A DNA stretch of 9,422 nucleotides, from NCBI GenBank assembly GCA_937897215.1, contig CALCBQ010000162.1:1-9422 (forward strand). Reading direction: 5' to 3'. The translations under genes and the position numbers were made by a program. The notes below the pieces were generated by a model, which ran no database searches, was not told the DNA's origin, and saw only the letters and a list, made by a program, of their open reading frames with translations. Of this stretch, positions 1 through 7,700 are shown in pieces. The DNA comes from an uncultured Clostridia bacterium (GTDB lineage Bacteria > Bacillota > Clostridia > Oscillospirales > Acutalibacteraceae). Numbering within the stretch: position 1 is the first letter of the stretch; the number at the start of each line of letters is the position of its first letter.

Positions 1-427
1 TATCAGCATACAACCTTGCAAAATATTCACCATATACACTAAACGGTGTATATTCACTTGGTACATTCGAAAGACGCGGCTTAGCCAAGATGTCCGTAAT
101 CTGTACCCTGTAATTATCAGATATAACTTTTGTTTTAGGGTCACCGTTCTTTTCAATATAAAACAATAGCTTTAAGACCCTAAACATATCAAATATTTCT
201 GCGTTATCTGTTCCGGCAATTCTGTTGATATCAAATTCTAATATAGATTTCAATTTATCTACCAACCCCGAACCATCACTATTGGTAAATTTATCTCTTA
301 TCGTATCCTCATCAATAAATTCTCCAGGATGAGAATTTTCAAATTCATTTACCAGATCCATATATAAAGAATGCCATGAAATGGGACAATCTTTACTATA
401 CTTCTTATCAATATCAAACCTTCCCAT
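1..427 (-). CDS. Unrecognised protein, N-terminal 142 residues (runs off the left edge)
   Basis: The reading frame is open from an ATG at 427-425 to the left edge, so the 3' end is missing. The start is supported by an AGAGGTG Shine-Dalgarno site about 6 nt upstream. The product begins MGRFDIDKKY, is rich in charged and aromatic residues, and shows no signal peptide or membrane segment in the visible part. Features include an acidic stretch near residues 30-42, a hydrophobic helix-like segment near residues 82-92 (FRVLKLLFYIEKNG) and a Tyr/Phe-rich end (SVYGEYFARLY). I do not recognise the family and assign no function. It diverges from the phosphoesterase gene, and the two promoters overlap. 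Seen: the ORF and its ribosome site. Inferred: that it is a real gene, from 142 uninterrupted codons with a good Shine-Dalgarno site. Confidence 0.72.
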   Translation of the reverse strand, partial: MGRFDIDKKYSKDCPISWHSLYMDLVNEFENSHPGEFIDEDTIRDKFTNSDGSGLVDKLKSILEFDINRIAGTDNAEIFDMFRVLKLLFYIEKNGDPKTKVISDNYRVQITDILAKPRLSNVPSEYTPFSVYGEYFARLYAD

Positions 428-448
428 TCCGCACCTCTCTATATCAAA

Positions 449-475
449 GCAGCCGGACATGGGATGTCCAGCTGC
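449..475 (-). promoter_or_regulatory. Leader hairpin upstream of the unrecognised gene
   Basis: Minus-strand RNA can form a 12-bp stem (475-464 with 460-449) around a 3-nt CCC loop. The pair 470/454 is U-G wobble on the minus strand but a C-A mismatch on the plus strand, so the fold is complete only in minus-strand RNA. It ends about 10 nt before the Shine-Dalgarno site of the gene starting at 427. The 3' side is followed by TTTGATATAG, which is a poor U-tract, so a simple terminator is unlikely. A role in mRNA stability or translation is inference. Confidence 0.45.
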
Positions 476-507
476 AGAAAAAATTTTTTTCAAAATAAAT
501 CACCCAC

Positions 508-536
508 TTGAAAAATCTCTACAAAAGTTATAAAAT
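508..536 (+). promoter_or_regulatory. Promoter for the phosphoesterase gene
   Basis: TTGAAA (508-513) and TAAAAT (531-536) are separated by exactly 17 nt, a good sigma-A-type match. Transcription would start near 543 and give a leader of about 47 nt before the ATG at 590. The -10 box overlaps that of a minus-strand promoter at 527-555. Confidence 0.6.
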
Positions 537-555
537 AAGTATATCACAATTACAA
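527..555 (-). promoter_or_regulatory. Candidate divergent promoter for the left-edge gene
   Basis: On the minus strand TTGTAA (555-550) and TATAAC (532-527) are 17 nt apart. The start would be near 520, giving a leader of about 93 nt that contains the hairpin at 475-449. The -35 match is only moderate, and the AT-rich background makes chance matches common. Confidence 0.4.
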
Positions 556-589
556 ATAATATCCAATACAGAAAAGGAATTTTTTTCAA

Positions 590-1279
590 ATGATTTATAT
601 TACAGGAGATACTCATGGCGACCGCAAGCGTCTTTCACGCTTTGCTTTAAGACAGTTAAAGGAAGGCGACACGTTGATTATATGCGGCGATTTCGGATTT
701 ATGTGGAATGACAGTAAATCTGAAAGGGACTTTTTATTGAATTTAGGCAAGAGAAAATATAATATCTGTTTTATTGACGGTACTCACGAAAACTTTGACT
801 TGCTTAATAACTATGAAATCAGTCAATGGAATGGTGGTAAAGTGCATCAGATTTATGGCAATCTTTATCATCTTATGCGCGGACAGGTTTTTGAAATTGA
901 GGGCAAACGGATTTTCACAATGGGCGGTGGCGAAAGTTCTGACATTGATATAAGAAAAGATGTAGATGCCTGGTCAAAAGACGAAATTACCACACAGGAA
1001 GAACTTTTAGAAGGTGCGGAAAATCTTGAAATGGCGGGCTATGATATTGATATGATTATCACTCACGAGCCTCCTCTTAAAGTAAAAAGCTTTTTGAATC
1101 TTAACGATACCACCACATATCGAGTAACGGCACTTAATGCGTATTTTGAAGAACTTTCGGGCAGTTGCAAGTTCAGAAAATGGTATTTCGGTTCACTTCA
1201 TATTGATAAATACATTTCAAAAACCCATCGCGCAATTTTCAAAGATATTGTAAACGGCGAAACAGGGGAAAAGATATAA
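590..1279 (+). CDS. Calcineurin-like metallophosphoesterase
   Basis: This 229-residue protein has the ordered motifs of the metallophosphoesterase superfamily: GDTHG (6-10, D7 and H9), GDFG (33-36, D34), GTHEN (64-68, H66), THEPP (158-162, H159) and FGSLH (200-204, H204). The family uses a two-metal centre to hydrolyse phosphate mono- or diesters; the substrate here cannot be read from sequence. Two positions differ from the classic pattern: Thr65 replaces Asn of GNHE, and Ser202 replaces the first His of GHxH. There is no signal peptide or membrane helix, so it is probably cytosolic. The ATG is preceded by AAAAGGA (572-578) at 11 nt. A terminator follows 5 nt after the stop, so the gene is probably monocistronic. 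Superfamily assignment is secure; activity and substrate are not. Confidence 0.88.
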   Translation: MIYITGDTHGDRKRLSRFALRQLKEGDTLIICGDFGFMWNDSKSERDFLLNLGKRKYNICFIDGTHENFDLLNNYEISQWNGGKVHQIYGNLYHLMRGQVFEIEGKRIFTMGGGESSDIDIRKDVDAWSKDEITTQEELLEGAENLEMAGYDIDMIITHEPPLKVKSFLNLNDTTTYRVTALNAYFEELSGSCKFRKWYFGSLHIDKYISKTHRAIFKDIVNGETGEKI

Positions 1280-1284
1280 AATAT

Positions 1285-1320
1285 ACGGCGAGAGAAATTT
1301 CTCTCGCCGTTGTTTGTTAT
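1285..1320 (+). terminator. Intrinsic terminator after the phosphoesterase gene
   Basis: A perfect 26-nt palindrome (1285-1310, arms of 13 nt beginning ACGGCGAGAG) is followed by TGTTTGTTAT. The stem is GC-rich and starts 5 nt after the TAA stop. On the minus strand the following sequence is ATATTTTATA, so weaker termination in that direction is possible. Confidence 0.85.
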
Positions 1321-1380
1321 CTTACTAAAAAGAAGTATTATAATTAATAACTTGAAAATTCATACAAATAATAGTAATAT
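1314..1380 (+). promoter_or_regulatory. Candidate promoters for the hemolysin III-family gene
   Basis: Two options lie between the terminator and the gene. A perfect TATAAT at 1339-1344 has a TTGTTA at 1314-1319, with a long 19-nt spacer; it would give a leader of about 45 nt. A TTGAAA (1352-1357) with TAATAT (1375-1380) has ideal 17-nt spacing, but would start near 1387, inside the Shine-Dalgarno site. I cannot choose between them, though the first leaves a workable leader. Confidence 0.4.
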
Positions 1381-1396
1381 GTATTCAGGTGATATT

Positions 1397-2065
1397 ATGA
1401 GCAGATTAGATTCAATAAAACTTGTGGATTATTCAAGAAAAGAAGATTGGGTAAATTCCATAACTCATACAATTGGTGCAGTATTTGCAATTGTTGTGTT
1501 GATTTTGTGTATCGGTCGTGGAGTTTCACTCGGTCGTACTGATTATATACTGTTAAGTGTTGTTTATGGCGTTACGATGCTCGCTGTATTTGTTTGCTCG
1601 TCAGTTTATCACGGATTAAGACCCAATAAAGCTAAAAAAGTAATGCGTGTAGTTGACCACGCTATGATAAATTTTATGATTGTTGGCACAATTACACCTT
1701 ATATGGTGTTGGCAGTAGCACCAATTAACCCCATAATGGCTTATGTTTTGCTTATAGCTTGTTGGGTGGCTGCAATATCTGCTGTTGTTATAACATTTAC
1801 ATTGTTTAACAAAACAAAAGTTATTCAAATGGTTTTGTATATGGTAATTGGTTGGTCATCATTTGCAACAGTTTTTGTGTTGTGGAAACACTTCACACCA
1901 ACAGCAATAATTCTTATGATTGCAGGTGGTATAGCATATACAGTGGGCGCAATCCTTTACGGAATAGGCAAAAAGAAAAAGTATATACACGCCGTATTCC
2001 ACATTTTTATAATTCTCGGTGCATTTCTTCATTTTCTTGGATTATATTTATATGTATTCATTTAA
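1397..2065 (+). CDS. Hemolysin III / PAQR-family membrane protein
   Basis: The protein is 222 residues and strongly hydrophobic, with about seven membrane segments as expected for the family. Diagnostic motifs are NSITHTIG (20-27), SSVYH (68-72, an S-x-x-x-H motif), DH (87-88) and HAVFH...H (198, 202, 212), matching the conserved Ser, Asp and His set that forms the zinc site of PAQR proteins such as adiponectin receptors and bacterial YqfA/hemolysin III homologues. Bacterial members are poorly characterised; despite the name, haemolysis should not be assumed. I chose ATG 1397 because AGGTGAT (1387-1393) lies just ahead and family members begin near this point. An in-frame ATG at 1379 is possible but has no better site. 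The frame also extends back to a TTG at 1310 inside the preceding terminator, which is not credible as a start. Confidence 0.88.
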   Translation: MSRLDSIKLVDYSRKEDWVNSITHTIGAVFAIVVLILCIGRGVSLGRTDYILLSVVYGVTMLAVFVCSSVYHGLRPNKAKKVMRVVDHAMINFMIVGTITPYMVLAVAPINPIMAYVLLIACWVAAISAVVITFTLFNKTKVIQMVLYMVIGWSSFATVFVLWKHFTPTAIILMIAGGIAYTVGAILYGIGKKKKYIHAVFHIFIILGAFLHFLGLYLYVFI

Positions 2066-2097
2066 CGCGTAGTGGTTAGTCTCATGCCTGCAAAAAC

Positions 2098-2132
2098 AAA
2101 AGCGTGATAACCACTTCGGTTATCACGCTTTT
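2098..2132. terminator. Bidirectional terminator between convergent genes
   Basis: A 15-bp perfect stem (2098-2112 with 2118-2132) encloses a 5-nt loop. On the plus strand it ends in TTTT after the hemolysin III-family gene. On the minus strand it is followed by a longer TTTTGTTTTTG tract, ending the hydrolase-queT-unknown transcript. It sits between the plus-strand stop at 2065 and the minus-strand stop at 2137. Confidence 0.9.
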
Positions 2133-2136
2133 ACTA

Positions 2137-2862
2137 TTATCTAATACCTTTTATATATTCTCTTGCATTTTCTTCTGCTTTTTCTACTGTATCATATATA
2201 CTGATTGGGTGTGAAATTGGTGTCCAAAAATAATATCTTGAACCCTCATATTCATCAAAATCTAATTTAATTATACGATATGTAAATCCATTACCTTTTA
2301 ATGAGATTTCAATGACATAATTATCTGATACCTGAATTGCCTTGAATACATCTTCTGATGATTTATATTGTGGATGAGATGGCTCATAAGGCGGTCGACA
2401 ATGGAAACAGTTATTATCTTTATTCCAATACCAAGTTTTGAATTGCTTTGATTTTCTTGCAAATAATTTCTTTCTTCTTGAATATAAAGAATGACAGATA
2501 AGTTCTTGTTTGCCATTTTCTTTTAAGAAATAATAAGCAGAAGAAGTTACGACGTTACCTCTCAATTCTTCAATTACAAAAATAGGTGTAGTAAGGAGTT
2601 TAAGGATAAACTCCTTTGCTGATTCTTTCCAATCATCATAAGTTTCGCTGAAAAAATGCTGATGGTCGTTTATATAAAATACATTTACTGCATCATCAAA
2701 TATTTCAATTAAGAAATTGTAACATATTGTAATAGTATCAGAGTGTTCTGCTTTAGTCAAAGGTAAAACAGCTGTAAGCGTATTTTCATTTACAGTAACT
2801 TTGTTTATATCTACATAAGGCGAAATAAGGTTTAGAATTTCTTGAGTAAACGTATATTTCAC
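2137..2862 (-). CDS. Hypothetical protein, translationally coupled to queT
   Basis: I do not recognise this 241-residue protein. It has no signal peptide or membrane helix and looks soluble. Visible features are an acidic, aromatic-rich N-terminal half (DAVNVFYINDHQHFF at about 58-71), a basic patch SRRKKLFARKSKQFK (128-142), and a CFHC motif (152-155) followed by PPYEPSHPQ. A CxxC plus nearby His and Cys residues could bind metal, but a full set of ligands is not clear. The start is GTG at 2862-2860, with GAAGGTG 5 nt upstream. That ribosome site abuts the queT stop, and the gap between the genes is 15 nt, so co-transcription and coupled translation are likely. A strong terminator follows. 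A link to queuosine uptake is inference from position only. Confidence 0.8.
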   Translation of the reverse strand: MKYTFTQEILNLISPYVDINKVTVNENTLTAVLPLTKAEHSDTITICYNFLIEIFDDAVNVFYINDHQHFFSETYDDWKESAKEFILKLLTTPIFVIEELRGNVVTSSAYYFLKENGKQELICHSLYSRRKKLFARKSKQFKTWYWNKDNNCFHCRPPYEPSHPQYKSSEDVFKAIQVSDNYVIEISLKGNGFTYRIIKLDFDEYEGSRYYFWTPISHPISIYDTVEKAEENAREYIKGIR

Positions 2863-2877
2863 TTTTGCACCTTCTTT

Positions 2878-3393
2878 TTATAACTTCTTATCTAATTTCA
2901 ATCTCTTAATAACTTTATATAACGGTATTCCAAGTCCGTAGCACATTACAAGCTCCCCAAATCCAACTTGAAAAGCCGAAATCAAAAATGCCTTAAATGC
3001 AAATTCCTCAGGCATAAATAATGTAATTTCAAGTCCAACAATAATCGCGTTTGAGAGTACAGGGAACAATGCTGAAAGCAGTGGCAAATCCTTAAATTTG
3101 ATGTTTCGGGTTTTATACGATAAAACCGCCGCAATAAGTGTTGCAAGCGTACCGCATATAATGTCAACAATTCCGTAAGGACTTGTAATGTTACCTAAAA
3201 AACAACCGATTGTAAGTCCCGGAATTGCCGCAGGGGAGAAGCATGCCAGAATTGTCAATGCTTCAGAAAATCTGAATTGAATTCCACCATAAGCCACTCC
3301 AAATATGCCAGCCAGATAGGTAAGCCCTGCATAAATTGCCGCAATAACGGCTGACTCAACCACAAAAATCGTCTTTTTCTTGTTCCTATTCAT
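2878..3393 (-). CDS. queT: QueT-family queuosine-precursor transporter (ECF S component)
   Basis: This 171-residue protein has about five to six hydrophobic membrane segments and the conserved QueT pattern: short basic N-terminus (MNRNKKK), GVAYGGIQFRFSEAL (32-45), SPAAIPGLTIGCFLGN (53-68), SPYGIVDIICGTLAT (71-85) and GELVMCYGLGIPLY (146-159). QueT proteins are substrate-binding subunits that work with a shared ECF energising module (two ATPases plus EcfT) to import queuosine precursors such as preQ1 or preQ0. No ECF module genes are in this window, consistent with a shared module elsewhere. The ATG at 3393 has GGAG (3406-3403) 9 nt upstream, and that site lies at the end of a preQ1-type aptamer, which fits the family assignment. 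The next gene is 15 nt downstream. Confidence 0.87.
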   Translation of the reverse strand: MNRNKKKTIFVVESAVIAAIYAGLTYLAGIFGVAYGGIQFRFSEALTILACFSPAAIPGLTIGCFLGNITSPYGIVDIICGTLATLIAAVLSYKTRNIKFKDLPLLSALFPVLSNAIIVGLEITLFMPEEFAFKAFLISAFQVGFGELVMCYGLGIPLYKVIKRLKLDKKL

Positions 3394-3402
3394 TTTTTAT
3401 CA

Positions 3403-3444
3403 CTCCATAGTTTTATTTTTCGTCAGGATGGTTTCGAACTGACG
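3403..3444 (-). promoter_or_regulatory. PreQ1-I-like riboswitch controlling queT translation
   Basis: On the minus strand a 6-bp stem CGTCAG/CTGACG (3444-3439 with 3426-3421) encloses a 12-nt loop that begins TTC. It has a C directly before the 3' stem strand, where class I aptamers place the ligand-pairing cytosine. A 10-nt A-rich tail follows (AAAAATAAAA, 3420-3411), then CTATGGAG containing the queT Shine-Dalgarno site. Loop CCAU (3431-3428) can pair with AUGG (3408-3405), making a pseudoknot that would hide the ribosome site. Stem, loop length, A-rich tail and the queT context match preQ1-I riboswitches. The pairing partner sits further 3' in the loop than in the B. subtilis aptamer. No terminator is present, so control should be translational. 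Confidence 0.72.
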
Positions 3445-3455
3445 TTTTTTATAAA

Positions 3456-4631
3456 TCATTCTTGATTTGATTTATCCGTATTTGCTTTTTCCTTGAATTT
3501 CTTCAAAGTATCATTCCACAACTTTTTAGGTGTGGATTTCACATTTTTATTTATTGATGAGAACATATCTCCAATGCCGTGCATAACAAGACTTCTCACT
3601 TCAGGGTCTAAACCTTTAAGGGTTTCGTAAGCAACTGAAGAATTATTTTTTATATTTTCAGACCAATCAACAAAGCTTGTTGCATTTTCAGAGTTAACTG
3701 CATTAATCATTTGGAATAATGCCTCAACAAACTGTTCTCGTTGCTCAGGTGTAGAACTGTTTACCCAGTCGTTAAAGGTTGCATCAAAAAATTTTGAAGA
3801 TTTATACAACTTTTCTCCATCAACAAAATCATTTTTCGAAATATCAATTTGCCATAAAAACAAATCGTGTTGCATAATTCCTGAACCCTCGCTCTTGATT
3901 ATGCGATAATTATCACGATTGTTAAGAAGCACACCAATAAGTGATTCTTCAGGCATAAATTTCTTTATGATTTTCTCTGTTTCTATATACTCTTTTGACT
4001 CGATAAATTCCTTTGTAAAGCCGGGACTATCAAAGCTGTGTATTGCTACAATTTTTGATTTTGCTGCTTGCGAACACTTTGTAGCGCTGTAAATAGCAAG
4101 GTTACCACCCTTAGAGTGCCCTGTAAGTATAATGTTACCCTTAACTTTCTTTGCAACTGCATCAACATAAGACACAGAATGACCTTGCGCTGCAACAGGA
4201 GAGGTAAAAAGCATATTAAAGTTTTCTTTCCAACCCGTAATAGTTGAATCCGTGCCGCGAAAAGCAATACAAGCATCACCATTCGGTAGTATAAAAGTAA
4301 CACCACAAAACTGAGTGTCTTTAGTTACATCAAAAATATCCTCGTAATAGTTAACTGTTATCTTGCCGTAGCGTTTGCTGTATGCAGCTGCACCAAGCAG
4401 TTTTTTATTACGCTCAGCAGTCCTTTCAAGAGGAAACATATTTTCATAAAGCGTATTTTCGGCAATTTCAGAAAGCAATAAGCCCTTGTTTCTGCTTTTA
4501 ACATTCTGCACAATGTTGTCGAATTCAAAATATGCAAGTTCTGAAAACAAAAGACTGTCAATAGGGGAATAGGGTAGTGTGTCAAAATCCTTATGTGCAT
4601 TGAGTAGTGCGTAATCAATAATATCTGCCAC
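3456..4631 (-). CDS. DUF2974-family alpha/beta hydrolase (lipase-like)
   Basis: The protein is 391 residues and has the hallmarks of the DUF2974 (Mbeg1-like) alpha/beta-hydrolase family: FRGTD (124-128), the nucleophile elbow GHSKGG (171-176, Ser173), SFDSPGF (199-205, probable acid Asp201) and MQHDLF (253-258, probable His255). The substrate is unknown; lipase-like esterase activity is the family expectation. There is no signal peptide, so it is probably cytosolic. The start is GTG at 4631-4629, with a strong AAGGAGTG site 7 nt upstream. The N-terminal DYALLNAHKDFDTLPYSPID segment is typical of the family. A terminator hairpin lies only 26 nt upstream of the start. The gene ends 12 nt before the preQ1-type aptamer, so queT is probably read from the same transcript. 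No functional link to queuosine is evident. Confidence 0.85.
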   Translation of the reverse strand: MADIIDYALLNAHKDFDTLPYSPIDSLLFSELAYFEFDNIVQNVKSRNKGLLLSEIAENTLYENMFPLERTAERNKKLLGAAAYSKRYGKITVNYYEDIFDVTKDTQFCGVTFILPNGDACIAFRGTDSTITGWKENFNMLFTSPVAAQGHSVSYVDAVAKKVKGNIILTGHSKGGNLAIYSATKCSQAAKSKIVAIHSFDSPGFTKEFIESKEYIETEKIIKKFMPEESLIGVLLNNRDNYRIIKSEGSGIMQHDLFLWQIDISKNDFVDGEKLYKSSKFFDATFNDWVNSSTPEQREQFVEALFQMINAVNSENATSFVDWSENIKNNSSVAYETLKGLDPEVRSLVMHGIGDMFSSINKNVKSTPKKLWNDTLKKFKEKANTDKSNQE

Positions 4632-4657
4632 AAGAATTCACTCCTTAAGTAAAAATT

Positions 4658-4689
4658 GTCGGAATTGAGCCTTTGCACTCAATTCCGAC
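4658..4689 (-). terminator. Terminator after carB (possible attenuator before the hydrolase gene)
   Basis: A perfect 12-bp stem GTCGGAATTGAG/CTCAATTCCGAC (minus strand 4689-4678 with 4669-4658) has an 8-nt loop and is followed by AATTTTTA on the minus strand and TTTTAATTTT on the plus strand. It ends the carAB transcript about 30 nt after the carB stop. It lies only 26 nt before the hydrolase start, so any transcript entering that gene from upstream must read through it. Confidence 0.82.
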
Positions 4690-4719
4690 TTTTAATTTTA
4701 TGAAATAATTCTACTGATT

Positions 4720-4749
4720 ATTATAATTTAAGAGAAGCAATATCAGTAA
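4720..4749 (-). promoter_or_regulatory. Candidate promoter inside the carB 3' end for the hydrolase operon
   Basis: A perfect TATAAT (4725-4720) overlaps the carB stop codon, with TTACTG (4749-4744) 18 nt upstream. The start would be near 4713, about 80 nt before the hydrolase GTG, and the leader would include the terminator hairpin at 4689-4658. The -35 match is weak. Confidence 0.35.
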
Positions 4750-7700
4750 GACTCATCTTGCCGTCAGGAACTACAAATGTACTTCTCATAACGCTGAGTG
4801 CCGCGTCAAGAGATGTAAGACAAGATGTACCTGACTCAACTGCAAGTCTTCTGAGCTTGAAACCGTCGCGGTTAGCAAGACGACCGTGAGTCGGTGTGTT
4901 GATAATAAGTGAAACTTCGCCATTCTGAAGCATTTCCATAATGTTAGGCGATGTACCTGTAAGTGGATTAACCTCTTTACATTCGATTCCTGCTTCACGG
5001 ATTACCTTGCATGTGCCAGGAGTTGCATAGAATTCAAATTCAGAATCTTTGAACTCTTTAAGCATTTCGCCAACTTCTTTCTTGTCCTTGTCGCGAACAG
5101 TAACAACAATCTTTGCATCTTTAGGCATTGAAACTCCGCCGCCTTCAAATGCTTTAAGAAGTGCTTCATTGTAGTCTGTTGAAATACCAAGAACTTCGCC
5201 TGTTGATTTCATTTCAGGTCCAAGAGAAGTGTCAGCACCAATAATCTTTTCAAATGAGAATACAGGAAGCTTAATTGCGTAGTAACCACTGTTCTTGTAA
5301 AGACCAGTGCCGTAACCCATATCAGCAATTCTTTCGCCAAGCATTGCGCGTGTTGCAAGACTAATTGCAGGAATACCTGTAACCTTACTGATATAAGGAA
5401 CAGTTCTTGAAGAACGTGGATTAACCTCAATAATATAAACTGTCTCACGAAGAACAATAAACTGAATGTTCATCATACCAATAACGTGTAATGCAGATGC
5501 AAGACGCTTTGTATAATCAACAATAGTTTTCTGTACTTTAGCAGAGAGTGTAACAGCAGGGTAAACTGAAATTGAGTCGCCTGAGTGAATACCTGCACGG
5601 TCAATGTGTTCCATAATACCAGGAATAAGAATATCTTTACCGTCGCAAATAGCGTCAACTTCAACCTCTTGTCCCATAAGATATTTGTCAACAAGAACAG
5701 GGTGCTCTGAAAGGTCAGGAATTGTTCTTGTAATAATATCCATAAATTCAAGAATATCTTCATCACTTGCGGCAATCTGCATACCTTGTCCACCAAGAAC
5801 ATAGCTTGGACGAACAAGAACAGGGTATCCTAAGCTGTGTGCAGCAGCGATTGCCTCTTGTGCAGTAAATACTGTCTGTCCCTTTGGACGAGCAATATCA
5901 CAGAATTCAAGAATTTCGTCAAAACGCTCTCTGTCTTCGGCAGCGTCAACGTGGTCTGCGTCAGTACCGAGAATTTTAACGCCTAAATCGTTAAGTGTCT
6001 TTGTAAGTTTAATAGCAGTTTGACCACCAAACTGAACAATAGCACCGTCAGGATTTTCAAGTTCAACAATGCTTGTAACATATTCAGGTGTAAGTGGTTC
6101 AAAATAGAGTTTGTCTGAAACGTCAAAGTCAGTTGAAACTGTTTCAGGGTTGTTGTTTACAATAATTGCTTCACAACCTGCTTTTTTGAGTGCCCATACT
6201 GAGTGAACTGAACAGTAGTCAAATTCAACACCCTGACCGATTCTGATAGGACCGGAACCCAATACCATAATCTTTTTCTTGTCAGTTTTAGGATTAACTT
6301 CATTTGCAATACCGTAATCTGAATAGTAGTATGGTGTCTGTGCCTTGAATTCAGCAGCACAAGTATCAACGATTGAGAAAGATGGTGTAATACCCCAAAG
6401 CTTTCTCATATTGTTAATAGCACTCTTTGTTGTACCAACATTCTTTGCAATAACATTGTCAGTAAAGCCCATCTTTTTAGCTTTGAAAAGAGTTTCTTTA
6501 TCACATTTACCTGATTTAAGAACTTTTTCCATATCAACAATGTTTTTGATTTTATTTAAGAACCACATATCAATTTTTGTGATATCGTGGATTTCTTCTA
6601 ATGCAATACCTTTATAAATTGCAACTGCAATCGCGTAAACACGAAGATTGTCAACATTATAAAGTGCTTCGTGTACTTCTTCTATGCTCATTTCCATAAA
6701 TGAATCAAGAAGAAGGGATTCTTTATTTTCTTCAAGTGAATGAAGTGACTTGTGAAGTGCTGCCTCAAAAGTACGTGCAATTGACATAACTTCGCCTGTT
6801 GCCTTCATCTGTGTACCAAGAGTCTTTTTAGCAGTAACGAACTTGTCAAAAGGCCATTTTGGGAACTTACAAACAATGTAGTCGATTGTAGGCTCGAATG
6901 AAGCGAATGTCTTGCCTGTAACAGCGTTAGGAATTTCATCAAGACCAAGACCGAGAGCAATTTTTGATGCAACTCGCGCAATTGGGAAGCCTGTTGCCTT
7001 AGATGCTAATGCAGATGAACGAGAAACACGAGGGTTAACCTCAATAACTGCATATTTGAATGATGTTGGATGAAGTGCAAACTGAACGTTACAACCACCC
7101 TGAATATCAAGTGCATCAATAATGTTAAGAGCAGCGTTACGAAGCATTGAATATTCCTTATCCATAAGTGTCTGTGCAGGAGCAACAACGATTGAGTCGC
7201 CTGTATGAATACCAACAGGGTCCATATTTTCCATTGAACATATTGTAATGCAGTTACCCTTTGAGTCGCGCATTGTCTCAAACTCGATTTCTTTCCAACC
7301 AGAAATACATTTTTCAATAAGTACCTGATTTACACGTGAAAGACGAATACCGTTTGATGCAATTTCGTGAAGTTGTGCTTCATCATAAGCAATACCACCA
7401 CCTGTACCACCAAGTGTGTATGCAGGACGAACAATAACAGGGTAGCCGATTTTAGCAGAGAACTCAAGTGCATCTTCAACTGTTTCAACAACAAGTGATT
7501 CAATACATGGCTCGCCAATAGCTTCCATTGTATCTTTGAATTCCTGTCTGTCTTCAGCCTTTTTGATTGACTCGGCATTAATACCGATAAGACGAACATT
7601 ATTTTCTTTCAAGATTCCTAACTCATTAAGCTCCATAGCAAGGTTAAGACCTGTTTGTCCACCAAGTGAAGGAAGAAGTGAGTCCGGTTTTTCTTTTTCA

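Noticed and set aside
449..490. Intrinsic terminator for plus-strand transcription at the 449-475 hairpin
   Set aside because: No plus-strand gene lies upstream, the stem has a mismatch on that strand, and AGAAAAAA separates the stem from the T-run.
1310..1396. N-terminal extension of the hemolysin III-family protein from a TTG at 1310
   Set aside because: The TTG lies in the terminator of the previous gene, has no ribosome site, and the extra 29 residues do not fit the family. ATG 1397 has a good Shine-Dalgarno site.
3403..3444. PreQ1-III riboswitch, reported from Faecalibacterium-like bacteria
   Set aside because: That class is much larger, with extra helices. The element here is about 40 nt and has a class I-style stem, loop and A-rich tail.
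3445..3480. Promoter directly upstream of the preQ1-type aptamer (TATAAA at 3453-3448)
   Set aside because: The -35 position reads GATAAA, and a start about 7 nt downstream would remove the 5' strand of the aptamer stem.
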